DNA of 64,000 bases. Source: Dryocosmus kuriphilus. Taxonomy: Eukaryota > Arthropoda > Insecta > Hymenoptera > Cynipidae. Numbering within the stretch: position 1 is the stretch's first letter; every line of letters starts with the position of its first letter. The notes beneath the pieces are model-generated. The model did no database searches. It was given only the letters and a program-made list of their open reading frames with translations, and had not been told where the DNA came from. A program made the position numbers and the translations under genes. Positions 23,701 through 35,008 of the stretch are shown one piece after another. Where the stretch lies: NCBI GenBank assembly GCA_038277395.1, contig CM076195.1, positions 52,467,862 to 52,531,861 on the forward strand, read 5' to 3'.

Positions 23701-25758
23701 AAGAACTCTAGACCAACGAGTTGTTATCAATGGAAGTAGGAGTAGGAACAGCTGCCAGATTGAAACTTTTTTTAAGAATTGGGAAGAAATTATCAATCAT
23801 AAAACAGTTCTAGAGTGTGTAAAAGGAGTAAAAATTCCATTCAAACAGAAACAAATTCAGTCATCACAATTCATTCGAAATTGGAAGCAGACAGCAGCTG
23901 CGACTTTGAATTTAGAAATTACTAAACTGTTAACTCTTAAAGCAATACATTCTTGCATTGCACAAAACGGTGAATTTCTTTCATCTGATTTTCTTGACGA
24001 TACGCCGGACGGAAGAAAAGGTTTCATCCTCAATTTAAAAAAGCTTAATAGTTTTATAGAGGCACCACATTTCGAAATTGAAGATCTTCGAGCAGCTTCA
24101 AAAATAACTGTTGTATGTGTCTTTTAGATTTAAAAGATGCTTATTTACTGATACCTATCGACGAAAAATACAGAAAGTTTTTAAGATTTTCTTTCTCAGA
24201 TAATCTTTATAAATTCACTTGTTTACATTTTGCTTGAACTGTTTTCAGTAAAGTTTTGAAACCTGTGGTCAATATTTTAAGAAGGAAAGGTTTCTTCTCA
24301 GTAGTCTATTTAGACAATTTTTTACTCTTAGGCATTACCTTGAAGGTGTGTTCAAAGAATTTGACAAATATTATTCACTTACTAACTTCACTCAAATTTC
24401 TAATTAACCATAAGAAATGTAGTTTAGAACTGGAGAAAAGATGTCCATTTTTCGGGTTTTATTCAAACTCAATGACCCCTTCAAAAGAAATTCCTACGGA
24501 AAAGCCTAAGAGCTTAAGTTCGCTGATTGATAATCTATGGCAGAAACGATCATAATCTATGGAAGAAACGATCTTGTACCATTAGATATTTTGCGCAAAT
24601 AATAGGTCATCCTGACCTATCCTAATTATAATGAGCATATGGAAATTCCTGAGTCAATATTTCCAGACATGTATTAGTGGGAAAAAAGTTTACCTACAGC
24701 AACCAACCCAGTCAGACAATTTAAATTTATAAAAGAAATTTATTCTGATGCATCAAAAACTGGTTGGGGTGCTTTTTCCGAAAAAGGATCAGCTCAAAGG
24801 TTCTGCAATACAAACGAAAAGTTATTGCACATAAATAATTTAGAGTTATTAGCGGTTTTCTGGGCTTATGGACCTTCGTGGAAGATTTGAACGAGTGCAA
24901 AATTCTATTTTGCGTTGATAATTCTACAGCTATTGCGTATATCAATAAAATGGGTGGAATTCAATGCTCGCATCTTCATAATTTAAGTAAAAAGATTTGG
25001 GACTGGTGCGAAGAGCGAAAAATTTGGATTTTCGCATCTTATATTGCCTCCAAAGATAATATACATGTGGATAGGCAGTATAGAATCAGGAAAACGATCC
25101 CGAAGCTCTAGCAATTGACGCTTTTACAATTTCTTGGTCGAATTTTTTTTACACTTTTCCGCCCTTTTCAGTGTTGGATTTACCAGGAAGGCAACCTAGG
25201 CAGCTGCCTAGCGCGGCAAAATTCGAGGGGCGGCAAAATTGAAGGGGCGGACAAATTTGGGAAACGGCAAAACTTGAGCAAAAAATATGCGTTGCGTTTT
25301 CACAAAAATTTTTTATGATCAAATGGAATGCTGCAGTTAACTTGCAAAGAAATCCGTATAGCTCAATCTACCTAGCCCAAAATACAAAAACTCAAAAACC
25401 TATCTGAATGAGATCTTTTCTTTTTTTTGTGAAGATTTTGGATTCTGTAAACTTTATTCAAGTTTTATAATGCCACCTATAACTAAAAATATAAATCTTC
25501 AAAGCAAAAATAAAATAACATCATTGAAAATAAGCATATTTTTTATCTGCGATTTAAATTGCCGCTCAGAAACTGCTAGACTACAGCTAGCGCCACCACA
25601 TTAACAGTATTCACGTATTTTACACACATCAGTGTCAGTCGTGTCGATACTTTCTGGGCTTAAACAAACATCCATATGATTATACGCACCTAAAACGTCC
25701 ATGGTTTGTACAATGTTCGGAATGGTTAATTAAGACAATCGCATAGAATAATCTGAAG

Positions 25759-28432
25759 ATGAGTGACGATCGTAAAAAACTGAGCGGTGTTGAGTACCGC
25801 AAACGAGCTGCAGACAAAATAAAAGAGGAAGACGAGGTTATAGAGAAAACGCCAAAGCTAACTGCTTTTTTCAAAACAAAAAATCACTTTTCAGTCGAGG
25901 ATAGAAATTCAAGTATTAATTCAGATCTGAAATTCACACCTTAATATTTTTTTACATTTTTTCTATTCATTTATCTAATTTTGTGCAGGTTCGAGTAACT
26001 CAAGAAGAGATGAATTAGTCACAGATCAAGACCTCGTAGAAAATCTAGATCAGACCACTTGCGACGGTGAGATTTCATTCGATAAGACTTGTAGGGAAGA
26101 TTTTAAATAAAGAAATCACATTCACAAACGCCCCTGTTACATGTAATGTCAATTCAACGTCAAATTTATATCACCTGAAATTCAAATCAAAATAATTTTT
26201 CACATTTTAATTATTTATTCGTCTAATCTTGTACAGGTTCGAGTAATTCAAGAAAAGATGACTTCACAGAGTTAAACCGTGTAGTAAATCCAAACCAGGC
26301 TATTTGCGACGAAGAAACTGCATCTGATGAAACTCTAGAGGAGATTACAAATGAAAAACCCACTTTCGCAAATGATCCTGCTACATGGAATATCAATCAA
26401 TGACAAACTTCGTGATCATGTGTGTAGCTTTATACGGCTACGACCAAAATATCAATGATGATTTTTCCAACTCAAGAAGAATGTACAAAGAATGCGCATG
26501 ATACTTCTTAAGTTCTCTATTTCAAAGACAACCTTTGAATGGGAGAAAACATCGCGAAAACATCGCCATCTGCAAAAGATGGATTTAATGACTGCAAAAA
26601 TGCTGGGAATCGTATTGCAGAGCATGAAAATTCCGTAAATCATCGTCCCTGCATAACTCTATTTCAGGAAAGAGCCAACATCCAGGGAAGAATAGATGCA
26701 CATTTGACAAGTCTTATTGAGCACGAAGTGACATACTGGAGAAATATTTTGCAACGAGTCACGGCAGCGATCGCGTGTTTAGCAGTACGAGGACTTCCAT
26801 TTAGGGGTCATGATGAAAAGTTTGGTTCAAAGTACAATGGTAACTACATGATGCTGCTGGAATTGATCGCTCAATTAGATCCGTTTCTCACCGACCATAT
26901 AACCAAATTCGGAAATCAAGGAAGTGGCAAAACAAGTTATTTAACTAAAACCATTTGCAATGAGTTCATCCAGCTTTTGCGGCAAACAGTATTAAGTAAA
27001 ATCATTGAAGCAATCAAAATCGCCAAATATTATGCGATCATTGTTGACTCTACTCCTGATATTTCTCATGTGGATCAATTATCTTTCATCGTAAGATACA
27101 TGAATGAAGACGGAGTTCCTGTAGAACGTTTTCGAAAATTCATCAACAATCCGGGACACAAATCAGAAAATCTGGAAACAGCAGTTTTATCTACACTTAA
27201 ATGCCTCAACATGAACATCAACGATTGCCGAGGACAATCGTACGACAATGCTGCGAAAATGTCTGGCGCTTACACTGGGCTTCAAGGAAGGATAAAACAA
27301 GCGAAGAAATATACGCCTTGTGCTGCTCATTCACTTAATTTGATCGGCACTCACGCAGCAGAAAGCTGTTTGACAGCTGTTTCTTATTCTGTATGTATTC
27401 AAAATTTGTACAATTTTTTTTCGGCATCAAATCATCGTTGGGAAATCCTCACAAAACATGGCGCTAAATCTCGACCTTCTAATTCTTCAAAATCTTTGTC
27501 AATCACCAGATGGTCTGCTCGAGATGATGCTGTCCGATCTCTTGAGCCCCACTTCACATAAATAATGACTGCTCTGGACGAAATTGAAAATGATCCTGTT
27601 AAAAAATGTGTAACCAAAAACGAAGAGAAAGGTATTCGTGAACAATCTGAACTGCTAGAGACAGCTTTAATGCACCGATTGTGGAGCTTTTTGTTATCGT
27701 CATTCAATTCGGTCAGTAGAAAGTTACAAAACGTAACGACAACTATTGTTGAAGTAATTGAACTTTTCGATGGGCTGATAAGGACAATTGCTGGTACACG
27801 AGAAGAATTCTATTTCTACGAAACGTAGTGCACTCGAGATTTCTTTAAAACAAGTATATCGGACATTCACTTCACTAAAAAAGACGAGAAAACACCAATA
27901 TGACGAATCTCGCGACGAAGAAGTTGTATTAGATCTAGATGACCGTGATAATTTAGAGTCAATACCTTCTACGTTATTTTGGACATAATCTTCTCTGACT
28001 TCCAAAGGAGATATTCGGCATACAAAACTATTCATAAAAAATTTTCAGTTACTACAGATATGCAATCTTTGAATACAACGAAACTTCGGGGAAAATCTGT
28101 TGATTTGAAAAACTTCTTCGATCAAGATATTGAAGCTTCGTTTGGAAACGAAATGATCCTTTTCGATTATTGCGTTCAAAAAAACGTAGAAAATCATTCT
28201 CTGATGGAATTATTGAAGTTATTAAGAACAAATGAACTTCACACAGTCTTTCCTAATGTTGATATAGCTGATCGAATGCTTGTTTGCACGCCTATATCGA
28301 ATTGTAGCGTTGAACGATAATTTTCTGTTTTGAAGCGTGTAAAAAATTACCTCAGATCTACACTCGCGGAGGAAAGATTAAACGCTCTTGCCTTGATGGC
28401 GATATACAAAGATCTGCTCATGTAATTAGATT
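25759..28432 (+). pseudogene. hAT transposase pseudogene with DUF4371-type core
   Basis: The start at 25759 (MSDDRKKLSGVEYRKRAADK ... KTPKLTAFF) is the usual N-terminus of ZMYM1-like hAT proteins. After a probable intron (see 25945-26405) the core ORF 26539-27561 carries KDGFNDCKNAGNRIAEHE (end of the TTF-type zinc finger), YYAIIVDSTPDISHVDQLS (first catalytic D), CRGQSYDNAAKMSG, CAAHSLNLIG and ITRWSARDDA. The C-terminus, in further frames to about 28430, has FFDQDIEASFG, TPISNCSVER and VKNYLRSTLAEERLNALALM, the hAT dimerisation region; a TAA at 28318 replaces the serine that normally follows VER. Most of the cysteines of the zinc finger are lost just upstream of 26539. Dead copy. Confidence 0.9.
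25945..26405 (+). repeat. Tandem duplication of an intron-end/exon block inside the hAT gene
   Basis: Two diverged copies of about 220-240 bp. Each starts with a T-rich tract and an acceptor-like TTTTGTGCAG|GTTCGAGTAA (about 25989) or TCTTGTACAG|GTTCGAGTAA (about 26237). Each continues with CTCAAGAAGAGATGA / TTCAAGAAAAGATGA, TTGCGACG, ATTTCATTCGATAAGACT / ACTGCATCTGATGAAACT and ends ACATGTAATGTCAATTCAA / ACATGGAATATCAATCAA. Only the second copy reaches the NDPATWNIN-type reading expected before the zinc finger. Confidence 0.75.
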
Positions 28433-29302
28433 GTAATGATTTTATTATCAACTTCGCGATCCAGAAATCAAGACGCAAACCCTTGTAATAAGCCAAAACC
28501 ATATTATTAACGGGACACGAAAAACGTATATTATAAGATGACTGTACTATTTGATTATAAAGGTTGTTCAAAGGTGGTTGTTCAAAGGTGACATATCGAT
28601 CTGTAATAAAAGGCATTAATCAGTAAAACTCTACCGCGAATGGGGGCGGCAATTTTTGGAATGCCTAGGGGCGGGGAATTTGTAAATCCGCCACTGGCCC
28701 CTTTCTATGATTTTAAGAATTTTAAGAAAGATATCAGTAGATAAGACGTAAAAAATCTTAATTGTCCCCCTGTGGACCTCATAGCCATGGTTTCCGGTTT
28801 TCCAGTCGATGCTTGTATCTGAGCCTTTAATTTTCAGTTCCAAATCATGCCACTGTCTCCTTGCAGGACTCGACAACACCCACTGACGTCGTCACTTTCC
28901 TGGTTGCAGGGCTCTTATCAGGGAAAACAGAAAGAACCTTTCGGAAGTGTCGCTGGCCACTATGACAGCGTCGTTATCGGATGCAACCATAAAACAATAT
29001 GACAGATCTCTAACAGATTCGTGGAATTTCTTTCAAGCTAGTAATTTAAATCTGCGTAATCAAAATGTGGAAACAGTGATGCATTTTCTTATTCTTAAAT
29101 GCAACAACGGAGCATCGTATGTATAATACTACGAGATCAGCGACTTCCTTAATTTCAAATGTGAGAATTTCAGATAAGGAAATGCAGCGTTTCTTTAAAG
29201 GTATTTATAGATTAAAACCTTCCAAATCGAAGTATTCAAAAACGTGGGATGCTTCGCCAGTTCTAAGTACGATTGATATCTGGTTCTCCCTTGTTTCTCT
29301 TA

Positions 29303-29428
29303 GGGCCGATTTCACCAACTCTGGTTAAAAAGTTAATCAAGGAATAACTTCTTAACCGATCAATCACAAACGGTTAAACTGAGTTATTTATTGATTAACT
29401 TCTTAACCCGATTTGATGAAATTGGCTC
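29303..29428. mobile_element. 126-bp MITE with TA target duplication, inside the DIRS recombinase region
   Basis: TIR GGGCCGATTTCACCAACTCT against GAGCCAATTTCATCAAATCG from the other end; arms of about 48 bp, flanked by TA at 29301-29302 and 29429-29430. The TA duplication and small size point to a Tc1/mariner-type MITE. Removing it brings the two halves of the DIRS recombinase remnant back together. Confidence 0.85.
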
Positions 29429-29926
29429 TACATCTTCAGAAATTATCTGAAAAGTAAATCATTTTGTTAGCATTAGGGACCGGACACAAGAATTCAAACT
29501 TTCTCTCTTATTGAATTAGAAAATATAATTTTTTCGTCAACAGGCGCACAAAATTACTTAAATGTAACAAAACCTCTAAGAGGAGAAACAAAAATATTGT
29601 TCATCATTAGTTTTACGAAGCCTCACAAAAGGAGGGTGTTCGCAAACCCTTAGTAGGTGGATTACATCAGTACCCATCCAATGCGGCATTGGATATGCAA
29701 CCACATCAATGGTTTTTAAAAACGGTTTACATTTCAATTTAATTAGGAGTACGGTAGGATGGTCTGAAAGCTTCTCATCTACCTTCGACCGTTTTTACAA
29801 TAGGCCAATTGCAGCCTCTAATAATAGTTTCTTAGCGAACGTTATGGATAGTTAATCCTAAGTTCTTATTTTTGTATGTTCATTTTGCCTTCTGATTTCA
29901 TAAATGAAAAAGGAAGAAGAAAAATT

Positions 29927-30767
29927 TATAACGGGAATGCTATACTGTGGAAGCATGATACATGCTGTGGAAGGGAAGAGGAGGAGTGACTGTCGAGTGT
30001 AGGAGGTGTAGCGAGTGAGTGTCAGTAAAAATTGACTCCGGCCCGGGGAATCGAAACCTTGGCCGCCGGTTCGAAAGTCCACTGCGCTAACCACTGCGCC
30101 AACCACGGAGTCGGTGATGAGTTACATACAGTCAGCTCATCACCTTACTGCCTCACCGTTACCCCTCAAGTCAGTCTTCGGGGTGGAAAGGGGGAAGCCA
30201 TGTGACGTGTACCATGTACCACGTTACACCCCCCCCCCCCCCCCAATTCTGGACGTCCCCAATACTCCAAGTGAAGGAGCAGGGGTCTTTTTGTCGGCTG
30301 GGCACTAACATAACTGCTGTGCCGGAAACTCCAAAACTGACACAGCAGAGTCTTCAGATACGACCCATACCTATCGGATCTTTCATCTATTAGGTAGAAA
30401 CCTTCCTCACCTGGTGTGGCAAACCTCAAAACACCACCCGGTCTCTTGTAAGAGGGGATTCAGGATATTGCGTGAGTAACTTTCGTCGGGCGCCAAATAT
30501 AGCCGGGAATGCTATATTGGGAAGGGAAGAGAAAAAGCGACTGTCGAGTGTTGGAGGTGTATCGAGTGAGCGTCAGTAAAAATTGACTCCGGCCCGGGGC
30601 ATCGAAACCTTGGCCGCCGACTCAAAATCCCGGTGCGCTAACTACGGAGTCGGTGATGAGTTACATGCAATCAACTCATCACCTTACCGCCTCACCGCTA
30701 CCACTCAAGTCAGTCTTCGGAGTCGAAAGGGGGAAGCCGTGTGACGTGTACCATGTACCACGTTACA
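29927..30767 (-). mobile_element. TRIM (terminal-repeat retrotransposon in miniature) with pol III-like promoter in its LTRs
   Basis: Read on the minus strand: 5-prime LTR (30767-30498, 270 bp), two bases, a primer-binding site TGGCGCCCGACGAAAG (30495-30480), about 230 bp of non-coding interior, a run of 16 G as polypurine tract (30244-30229), and a 3-prime LTR (30228-29927, 302 bp). Both LTRs start TGTAACGTGGTACATGGTAC and end near GCATTCCCGGCTATA / GCATTCCCGTTATA. The duplicated target is AATT (29923-29926, 30768-30771). TGGCGCCC is the known PBS core complementary to lysine tRNA. The 32-bp length difference lies mainly in the tRNA-like part. The element has no genes and would need another element's proteins. 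Confidence 0.82.
30034..30112 (-). promoter_or_regulatory. tRNA-like pol III promoter in TRIM LTR (boxes A and B)
   Basis: On the minus strand two overlapping box A matches, TGGCGCAGTGG (30101-30091) and TAGCGCAGTGG (30089-30079), both fit TRGCNNAGYGG. After 20 nt comes GGTTTCGATTCC (30058-30047), a box B with one extra T. The region is flanked by a perfect 7-bp inverted repeat, GACTCCG ... CGGAGTC, resembling an acceptor stem. The duplicated box A arises from a 12-bp tandem repeat. It is not a tRNA gene: the arms do not fold into a proper cloverleaf. The copy in the other LTR (about 30590-30655) keeps box B as GGTTTCGATGCC but has lost most of box A. Confidence 0.7.
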
Positions 30768-30875
30768 AATTGCTAGCTCTAAATATCTACGAACTGCAAT
30801 CCCAAGAACGAGGCGGGAAGTCTCCACTCTTCGGCCGCCCGCAGTAATTAACTCAGTATTGGATGAGTCTCGTTC

Positions 30876-31099
30876 CACGCTCGACGAGAGCCGTTATTGT
30901 CGTAACCTCGCCTCGTCTCAGTTGGCTTTTCAGCCCTGCACTCTGCTACTCGCACTGGCGCCACTTATGTAAATGGAATTGTGAGTACAATACATCATTT
31001 AAACATTCACCATTTCCCCTTTGGTTTTATTGTGTCTTAACCCTATTCTCGGCGTCCACTTCCTTTTTCCCTTCCCTGGTTTACCTCATGCTCGAAACC
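30876..31099 (+). repeat. 5-prime LTR of the Ty3/Gypsy-type element (left boundary unresolved)
   Basis: From GCTCGACGAGAGCCGTTATT this matches the 3-prime LTR (GCTCGACGACAGCCGTTATT), and again from CCCCTTTGGTTTTATTGTGT through GGCGTCCACTTCC to CCTCATGCTCGAAA. The middle part (about 30900-31010) is missing from the 3-prime LTR. The sequence upstream to the TRIM does not match the start of the 3-prime LTR, so the true left end is uncertain. Confidence 0.75.
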
Positions 31100-31110
31100 T
31101 GGCGCCCAAC
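31100..31110 (+). promoter_or_regulatory. Primer-binding site TGGCGCCCAAC
   Basis: Immediately follows the 5-prime LTR. The 11 bases match the known lysine-tRNA primer-binding site core used by several insect LTR elements; the following bases (ATAAAAA) no longer match. Confidence 0.75.
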
Positions 31111-33520
31111 ATAAAAAACCCAAAAATACTTAATTCTTTTTCTCCTTTTCCCACCGAGATAGGAAAACACAAGGAGAAAATCCGACACTCACTCCAAAAC
31201 TCCATGACCACATATTTAACTCCAATTTACATGCCATATGTCTTTTGCCTCCACACAAAATTGTAATGTTTCTGATGCCTTTATGATAATATTTCTGATT
31301 TTGTGATATTTCTCGCGCCTCTTGTGATTGTATTTTTATTTTGGAATGTTCTTGATACTATTTTGCGATGTTTCGGATTTGAGCTTTACTTTTTCAGGAT
31401 TCTCGGAGAAGGGCGGAGTTTACTCCCAACCCTTGTCGCCAGAGAATTCTGACCAAGCCTCAACCCCATGGTCCTCCTGCGTGCGTTGACAGTGAATCTG
31501 GAGAGAGTGAAATTTAAAGAAATCTATTAAGTCCGTGTCACAGCCGAGTGTGAGGCCTTTCGCATAAAAGCTAAAAGAGTCTAAAGTCTCTCGTACCATA
31601 TCCTCTCTCAAAATTCACATTATTTTATCTTTTTTTTTCAGGAGAAGCAATTCTGCAATATCAGGTTTCGTCTTTTTTTATGAGAAAACTCATATTTGTA
31701 AAGAGTGACATGAAAGTAGTAATAGGGAGTCCTTTTGAGGGAAATTATAAATACGCCGTGTCGTCTTTGCGATTTGTGTATGCCGAATAAAACACTTTTA
31801 CAACGACTTTGTGATTAGTGACCCATGTGGGTGTTATGACGATACTGAATTAGTAAGGGAACACGTGTAATTAAAGGAATAAAAACAAAATTGTGCCAAT
31901 AAGAAAAAAAACACGTATGAGATTTATAAATGTGTAAGTACCACAACCAATGGTTGCTACGTTGAATTTATATTATATGAAAACGAAGAGAACCGCCTTC
32001 AGCTCAGAATTTAGGCGTGGAAGTTTTTAAAGAGAGAAAACATAAAAAGAAAGAAAAAATCCCATATGATAATTCCTGAGGAAGTGCCACATAAAATAAT
32101 AACGGAGATTGCATAGAGAACAACAAGCGCTGACTCACCCTTCTGCATAAAGAGAGATTGCATCTTAAACTTTCGGTCGGAAAGGGAGTTACGTAGGAAT
32201 CCTATGCAATCAATAAACTGCTTGCTTTCTTTTTATATTAGACTGGTGTTGAATAATCCTAGCCGAAAGTACAATTGTCTTTATCTAGTATAAAGAAGGA
32301 TTGTATCCTAAACTTTTGGCATAGAATAGACAATGTCAAAAGGATTGTTCAACATTTAACCAAAAATTATAGTAACCTTTGAAAAGAAAAAATGTCATTA
32401 AACTTTTAAGTGGATATTTCTCTTGCTGCTTGGATTATTACCTGGGGTAACCCGATAATAATTACTCAAGCCATATAGGACAATTCCTGGGATCTCGCAT
32501 AAAGCGGGATTACATCCTTAACTTTTGACAGAGACACAGGACTGTCAAGGAAGCCACCTAAGAGTATAAATGTATTAAATCACAGAAAGAGAAAGATATG
32601 TATCGTTGGGAATCTTCCTTGGGAATTCAGGGAACCTAAAGGGGAAAGCCCCTGTGGGAAGAAAAGGGGACGAAGCCGAAAGTAGGTCAGTGGGACTTCT
32701 TGACAGGTGACGAAAGCAAAGGTCGCCACCCTCATGCCTAAATCTCAGCTGTTGGAATTTACCTGACACGAGCCAGCGTGCCGTGAATTTATGAGGACCT
32801 CTGGTCGATTTGTATAGAAGTACAAGGTACGAGGCATAAAAGCCCTCTTAGGTATAATCCTACGATAATCATCTCCCATTATATAATAAAGACAGTACAT
32901 AATAATGAAAAGCGATACCTCAAAGGACTCATGAAACATCGATATTAGAATAAAAAAAAAAAGAACAGATTTAGGAGCTGAAGTTCCATAATTAGACTAG
33001 GGACGATAATGTAACTACGCTAGGGATAAACTAAATATACAAACTGTGTGTGTATAAAAGAATATCGTTTTTTACTCACGGGTAAATCCATAATCATTTA
33101 TTGAGAATTGTTTTTATAAATTAAACATCTATAAAAACTGACAATATATATATATATATAGTGTTCAATTCATAAATGCATTACACACACACTGTAGGGT
33201 AGTATCAACGGTTGTACGGCCCAAGCAACCGCGGATACTACAAAGGGAATTAATTAATCAAGTTTCTAAAAGTGAAATAGAAATTAATGAAATTAAGATC
33301 AGGAAAGGTTAAAGAATTAAATATAAAAATGAAAAAAAAAAAAAAACGAATATCGAAACACACCATGAAAGCCTAGACTTAGAGGGTGCAGCAGCATAAC
33401 CAGTGCAGAAAAATACCGGGACAATACCGTAAGCTTTTAACCGATCTGTGGGACGAGGTAGAAGTTTTTTTAAAAATAATACCGAAGTTCCACAGATGGG
33501 AACATCTCGAAAGAGTTTAG
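31111..33520 (+). other. Long untranslated leader of the Gypsy-type element
   Basis: About 2.4 kb without a credible ORF. Three copies of a roughly 30-bp motif, GCATAAAGAGAGATTGCATC ... TTAAACTTTCGG and variants, occur at about 32145, 32289 and 32498. Near 31741-31795 a TATA-like TTATAAATAC and an AATAAAA lie 45 bp apart, which looks like part of an LTR of another element, but no partner copy is present. Microsatellite (TA)n at about 33144-33162. Confidence 0.5.
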
Positions 33521-34145
33521 ATCCCTAACAGGCAAGCAACGAGTTTAGTTCATCCACATGAGTCATTAGCCTGGGATAATACATGTGTACCGACATTAAA
33601 TTTTCTCCGACCACAAACAACTCTAACAACTGATCATGATGTTTTAAAGGTAATTAACGACCGAACTTTTGAAATTGACTCCTTCCTAGACGACAATACT
33701 CAATTTTTGTTAGAAACCGACGAACTTTTGGACAGTGCGGAATACAACGAATTCATGGATAGGCGAAGAGAAATATCTTTTAGATACAAAGTGGAACAGG
33801 CTAAGGCCATGAAACAAAACCTAAACCCACAGGCCCATAGCTCGTTCGATAAAGAATCGTTTATTAGGGAAAAATCACAAAATTTACCCAAGAATAGAAG
33901 AAACGAATCGCGCAGTAGACAGTCAGTACAATTTAACCTTCAGGAAAGGTTACGAGAACCAATTAGTAATTTTGAAAACAAATCTAGAAATAATAGAAGC
34001 CACAGAGAAACTAATTGTAAATTTTATGACTCAGACTCTAGCTACAATCAGGGGGACAATTTAATTACTAAGAGAAAAACCTCCTCTATGGGACGCGTGA
34101 ATTCCTCTACTCCTTATAACGGGGAATTAAATTTTCCTGCCTAAG

Positions 34146-35008
34146 GAGAAGGAGAGTTCGGACCTGGCCGCGGTGAGGAGGCCTAAGAACTCCCGCGGAT
34201 AACAACGACCCGAACTCCGCAACGAGGACGACCCTTACGGGTAGGAGTTGATGGTTAGCAGGGTGGAAGTATCAGCGTGAATTCGACTAAGCAGCGAACA
34301 TCGAGTGGCACTCGGTTCCCGTATTAGCCCCTAAGTCAAGGCGTGAACTAACGTGTCGAAGGCTGAGTGTTACCAAGGAATGGTGACTCCTACGGTGTCC
34401 TGGGATACCGGGCAACCTCCCAGTGTAAAAGTGACTTATCCCCACAAGCGGGGTGAACGGGTGACTTCAATCACACCCGCCATGAACACTTCATCTCCTC
34501 TCCAGAAGATGGAGACCAACGAAGGTGACAAATCACTTTTAACTCCACAAGGGGCTGACGCGGACCCTAGTACCTCGAGTGGTACAGCTGGAAATGAGAC
34601 TTTAATTAGCCACATTAACGAAGCCAAAGCCATTGAGACACCAAAACGGTCTCGATCTGATGGCGGTACTCCTAATCAGGAGCAAGCAATGGCCGTAGAA
34701 ACGGCTCTCGACAAGATGATTGCCGAGGTAGAACCTGGCGACATTATCCCGAGATTTGAGGCTTCCGGGAAGAGACAGCTCATTAGATACTATGTGAATG
34801 TGATGTGCTAATAAGTCTCGGAATGAAGCATTTCGGAATCATTTCTGCGAACCAGAGGATTTCGTAGATATTCCATACACGGCGATATACGCATATATGG
34901 ATGGAGGAAACCGGCCTCCTTAGAGAGGCTTAGTTTTAAGGGCAAAGTACAATAGGTTACATTATTTAACCTCAGTGCTATGGGACTTGAGTGACCCAGC
35001 CCATCTGA

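Larger units (their letters stand above)
25169..28696 (+). mobile_element. hAT transposon (ZMYM1-like transposase) nested in the DIRS element
   Basis: The ends read CAGTGTTGGATTTACC and, in reverse complement, CAGTGGCGGATTTAC, the typical hAT terminus. The flanking 8 bp are GCCCTTTT (25161-25168) and GCCCCTTT (28697-28704), one mismatch. The DIRS reading resumes on the far side, which confirms insertion. GGGGCGGCAAAAT words repeat just inside the left end and GGGGGCGGCAATTTT inside the right end. Length is 3,528 bp. The transposase is frame-disrupted, so the copy is inactive. Confidence 0.92.
23750..29835 (+). mobile_element. Decayed DIRS-like (tyrosine recombinase) retrotransposon, interrupted by nested elements
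   Basis: In order on the plus strand: pre-RT region (HKTVLECVKG, KLLTLKAIHSC, GEFLSSDFLDDTPDGRKGF, ILNLKKLNSFI), RT (LDLKDAYLLIPIDEKYRKF, FSKVLKPVVNILRRKG, VVYLDNFLLLG), RNase H (YSDASKTGWGAF, NNLELLAVFW, CVDNSTAIAYINKMGG) and, after the hAT insertion, the YR region (SLATMTASLSDATIKQYDRS, MQRFFKGIYRLKPSKSKYS, SFTKPHK, FYNRPI). This order and these blocks are characteristic of DIRS elements, which lack a DDE integrase. The RT active site reads LDN instead of LDD, and many stops and frameshifts are present. The hAT at 25169-28696 and the MITE at 29303-29428 sit inside it. Terminal and internal complementary repeats were not found. Confidence 0.82.

Noticed and set aside
30034..30112. Genuine tRNA gene
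   Set aside because: Box A and B are present but the T-arm and acceptor do not pair in a cloverleaf, box A is duplicated, and the sequence is part of a repeated LTR.
29927..30767. Two independent SINE insertions
   Set aside because: A PBS directly follows one copy, a G-run polypurine tract directly precedes the other, and a single AATT duplication flanks the whole; a TRIM explains this better.
31741..31800. A second LTR inside the Gypsy-type leader (TATA-like plus AATAAAA)
   Set aside because: No matching copy near 39.8-40.4 kb and no PBS convincingly following; left as a note only.
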